Positions 5,220-7,650 of a stretch of 7,650 bases of DNA are shown piece by piece. Position numbers and translations under genes: made by a program. The notes under the pieces were generated by a model. The model saw only the letters and a program-made list of their open reading frames with translations. It ran no database searches and was not told where the DNA came from. The stretch is from Tardiphaga sp. (GTDB taxonomy: Bacteria > Pseudomonadota > Alphaproteobacteria > Rhizobiales > Xanthobacteraceae), in NCBI GenBank assembly GCA_028290765.1, contig JAQGJF010000431.1, positions 1 through 7,650 on the forward strand. Reading direction: 5' to 3'. The stretch's first letter is position 1, and each line of letters starts with the position of its first letter.

Positions 5220-7650
5220 TTATGGGTTTTGCGGTCGTCCAATTGGATCCGTCACAGGGGCGGACCACTCAACCGTGTAACCGAGCGCCCGGTATCCAGT
5301 TCGCCGCTTTGCTGCCATGCGCGCCAGCATCGGCACCATCTCATCGACGTAGTCGACGACAAGAACCTCGGTCTTTCCGTCATGCTGGCGGTGCAGACGA
5401 CCAACATACTGAGCCAGCGTACCTTTCCAGGATATGGGCATTGTGAGGAAAAGCGTATCGAGCCTTTGATCGTCGAAGCCCTCTCCAATATAACGCCCCG
5501 TAGCAAGGATAAGCCGTTCCTGGCTGTCGCCTAGTCGTAGGGCAGTCTCAGCCGACTTCCGTTCGCCGATGGACATCCCGCCCCGAAGGACAACGAGATT
5601 GCGCACGAAGCGTGAAAAGCGCCTTTGAAGATATTCGAGATGGTCGCGGCGCTCGGTCAGCACGACAGGTGACCGCTTTGCCTCCAGAGCCTTCAACACG
5701 TCGTCGAAGATCAGGTCATTGCGCCGCTCGTCTTCCGCGATGGCCGCATAGACCGCCGGCATGGAAAGACGATCCGAGCTAGCCAGGGGTATCGGCAACT
5801 GAAATTCCGTTGCCCGATGCTCGGCGCGGTGATTGACCCCCCGCCCGGCAGCCTGCGCGCGCGCGTCTACGCGATGTCGAATGGGGCCGCATTGCATGAA
5901 GATGATTGGATGGTGCCCGTCTTTGCGAGTCACGGTCGCCGATAGCCCGAGGACATATCGCGCCTTTGCCCGCCTCGCTACGAGTTCGAAGCTCGCCGCC
6001 GAGAGATGATGGCACTCGTCGACGACAAGATGACCATAATCCGCCACCAAGTCTGACACATCACCCTTGCGAACGAGGCTCTGGATCAGCGCGACATCGA
6101 TGATACCGGTCGGCCTGCGGCGCCCGCCACCGATGATGCCGATGTCCTTCGGATCGATATCGATAAATGTTCGAAGACGCTCCATCCACTGGATGAGCAA
6201 CTCACGGCGATGGACAAGAACGAGTGCATTGCGCCCACGTTGCGCAATAAGCGCAGCGGCCACAACCGTCTTGCCGAAGGCCATCGTCGCAGCGAGCACG
6301 CCATGATCATGCGGCAAGAGGGCGTCGAACGCCTTGACCTGCGGGTCGTGTAGCGTCCCCTGGAATCGCACCCGGCTCGGAAGCGGATTGCCAATGACTC
6401 GGAGATCTTCCACCTCGACGTCGGCGCCCTCCCGTCGTATCAGGTCAACGGCTTCATCGAGGCACCCTCGTGGCAATCCAACATGACGCGCATGAAGTTC
6501 GGCGCAAGAAATGATCCGGGGCTTACCGAAGGTGGGAAACCGCATGGATTGGGCGCGATAGAACTCGGGATTTTGAAAGGCTGCCAAACGTATGAGCCGT
6601 GCTGTCATCGCTGACGGTAACTCGGTCCGATCTATATAGAGCTGATCCGCGACTACGATGTTGATCTTGCTCGGCAGCGCAACCCCGATCGAGCCCGCCT
6701 TCGAGCGACGTGACGGCGTCATACGCCACGGTTCGTCGGCATCCTCGTCTTCGACCGGCATCCGGACAGCCAGAACGCGGCCGCGCATCTCTGCATCCGC
6801 AACAATTTGGGATGCAGCATCGGCGGATAGCCGTTGCATCGACGCCAAGAATGCCCATTGGTCGTCGTACGGACGAAGGTCCTTGTCGATGAAGACACTG
6901 TTCCCAAGCTCGCGCGCCCTGCGTTGCAATGGCAACGCAATCAGATTGCCGAAGCCGCCGGCCGGCATGGTATCCTGGCTTGGAAAGAAACGATCATAAG
7001 AGGCGAATCCTATCTCGGGGCGGCACTCCATGGTCTCCGTCAACATGGCAGCACCAAGCTGTCGTGCTGTCCGTGCCGCGACCGGCTCGGAAAAGAAAAT
7101 CCAGACATGACCTCCATTGCCGGATCGAGACCGCTCAAGGGCAGCGGGTACCCCTTTGGAACGGCAGGTTTCCACCATGGCCCAAGCATCGGCCGCCCAA
7201 CTCTCCTTGTCGAAATCAGTTGCAAGAAACCAACAGGTCTCATCCGGAAGAAGTGGATAAACGCCGCAGACGAAATCACCCGTAGATAAGCGCAGGCTAT
7301 CGCCGCCGCGCAGATGCTTTTCGATCATGTCGTCGGTGACCGGGATGAAGGCTTGATGAGGGCACTCCCCGCATTTGACCTGGGGTTTTCCGCATATCCC
7401 CCTGACCCACTCGTTGGCGCACGCGGGCGCGTAGCCGGACTTGGCGGTCTTCCGGTTTTCCCATCGGAGAGGAAACACGTCGAGACGACCTGCGAACAGG
7501 CTCCGAAACAGAGCCACCTTATCGGTGTTGGAAGACGCCGTCGTGACGGTCGGCCCACCTACAATGGTCATCGATTGATGATCGATCTGCGTCAGCGATA
7601 CCCGCTGGCGCAAACGATCGGCGAGCGCTGCCTCGAGTTCTATCCGTTCG
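5220..7650 (-). CDS. TOTE-type archaeo-eukaryotic primase fused to SF2 DEAD/DEAH-box helicase, 5' end beyond window
   Basis: The frame is open to the window edge: 12 more sense codons (ERIELEAALADR) precede the TTG at 7613, so the true start is probably upstream, after a coiled-coil-like beginning. Numbering from that TTG: a cysteine cluster Cys65, Cys74, Cys81, Cys84 (zinc-like); the primase two-acid motif TDFDK (Asp133, Asp135); and SGNGGHVWIFF with the AEP-type His169. These mark an archaeo-eukaryotic primase domain, which I recognise as the one described in TOTE predicted conflict systems (Pfam AEP-TOTE, from memory). After a linker with LAAFQNPEFY, a complete SF2 helicase follows: unusual Walker A ATMAFGKT (442-449), VVDECHH (530-536), GLSAT (556-560), ATGRYIGEGFDD (704-715) and QYVGRLHR (735-742). 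Such fusions could lay down primers while moving on DNA, but the biochemistry is not settled. The next gene on the strand begins 138 bases after its stop. Automated annotation may call it a generic DEAD/DEAH helicase or restriction subunit R. Confidence 0.9.
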   Translation of the reverse strand, partial: ERIELEAALADRLRQRVSLTQIDHQSMTIVGGPTVTTASSNTDKVALFRSLFAGRLDVFPLRWENRKTAKSGYAPACANEWVRGICGKPQVKCGECPHQAFIPVTDDMIEKHLRGGDSLRLSTGDFVCGVYPLLPDETCWFLATDFDKESWAADAWAMVETCRSKGVPAALERSRSGNGGHVWIFFSEPVAARTARQLGAAMLTETMECRPEIGFASYDRFFPSQDTMPAGGFGNLIALPLQRRARELGNSVFIDKDLRPYDDQWAFLASMQRLSADAASQIVADAEMRGRVLAVRMPVEDEDADEPWRMTPSRRSKAGSIGVALPSKINIVVADQLYIDRTELPSAMTARLIRLAAFQNPEFYRAQSMRFPTFGKPRIISCAELHARHVGLPRGCLDEAVDLIRREGADVEVEDLRVIGNPLPSRVRFQGTLHDPQVKAFDALLPHDHGVLAATMAFGKTVVAAALIAQRGRNALVLVHRRELLIQWMERLRTFIDIDPKDIGIIGGGRRRPTGIIDVALIQSLVRKGDVSDLVADYGHLVVDECHHLSAASFELVARRAKARYVLGLSATVTRKDGHHPIIFMQCGPIRHRVDARAQAAGRGVNHRAEHRATEFQLPIPLASSDRLSMPAVYAAIAEDERRNDLIFDDVLKALEAKRSPVVLTERRDHLEYLQRRFSRFVRNLVVLRGGMSIGERKSAETALRLGDSQERLILATGRYIGEGFDDQRLDTLFLTMPISWKGTLAQYVGRLHRQHDGKTEVLVVDYVDEMVPMLARMAAKRRTGYRALGYTVEWSAPVTDPIGRPQNP

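Noticed and set aside
4515..5534. Plus-strand open frame (339 codons) spanning the gap between the SNF2 and primase-helicase genes
   Set aside because: Most of it is antisense to the two helicase genes; no family features or convincing ribosome binding site were seen.
6631..6640. Perfect palindrome TCTATATAGA
   Set aside because: It lies inside the primase-helicase coding frame, is short, and has no associated repeat.

Overview
This 7.65 kb stretch of GC-rich DNA has codon use and gene families that suggest an alphaproteobacterium, most likely of the Hyphomicrobiales (Bradyrhizobium, Mesorhizobium, Rhodopseudomonas or similar). That assignment is an impression from protein style and GC content; no marker gene is present.

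Left part, plus strand (1-1856): the 3' end of a branched-chain amino-acid-type (LivF-like) ABC transporter ATPase overlaps by 4 bp a PfkB-family sugar/nucleoside kinase. Forty-five bases further on is a small Rossmann protein of the TIGR00725/LOG-like (SLOG) family. The spacing implies one operon. A transporter, a kinase and a possible nucleotide- or sugar-binding SLOG protein together suggest uptake and processing of a nucleoside- or sugar-like solute, but the substrate cannot be read from the sequence.

Right part, minus strand (7650-1944), converging on the first operon: three genes read leftward. First comes a large protein, open to the window edge, that fuses an archaeo-eukaryotic primase (AEP) domain with a Cys4 motif to a superfamily 2 DEAD/DEAH-type helicase; it has the architecture described for TOTE-type predicted conflict systems. 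Next is a SWIM-zinc-finger SNF2/SWI2 ATPase. Last is a small nucleotidyltransferase-fold protein that carries a Cys4 motif. All three gene products look suited to nucleic-acid transactions (primase, two unrelated SF2 motors, NTase), and the cluster is the best candidate here for a little-described defence, conflict or repair system. The link between the primase-helicase and the other two genes rests only on strand and proximity.

The two operons meet tail to tail in an 87-base gap (1857-1943) with no convincing terminator. No RNA genes, CRISPR arrays, insertion sequences or integrases were seen. A palindromic, operator-like element lies just upstream of the SNF2 gene.
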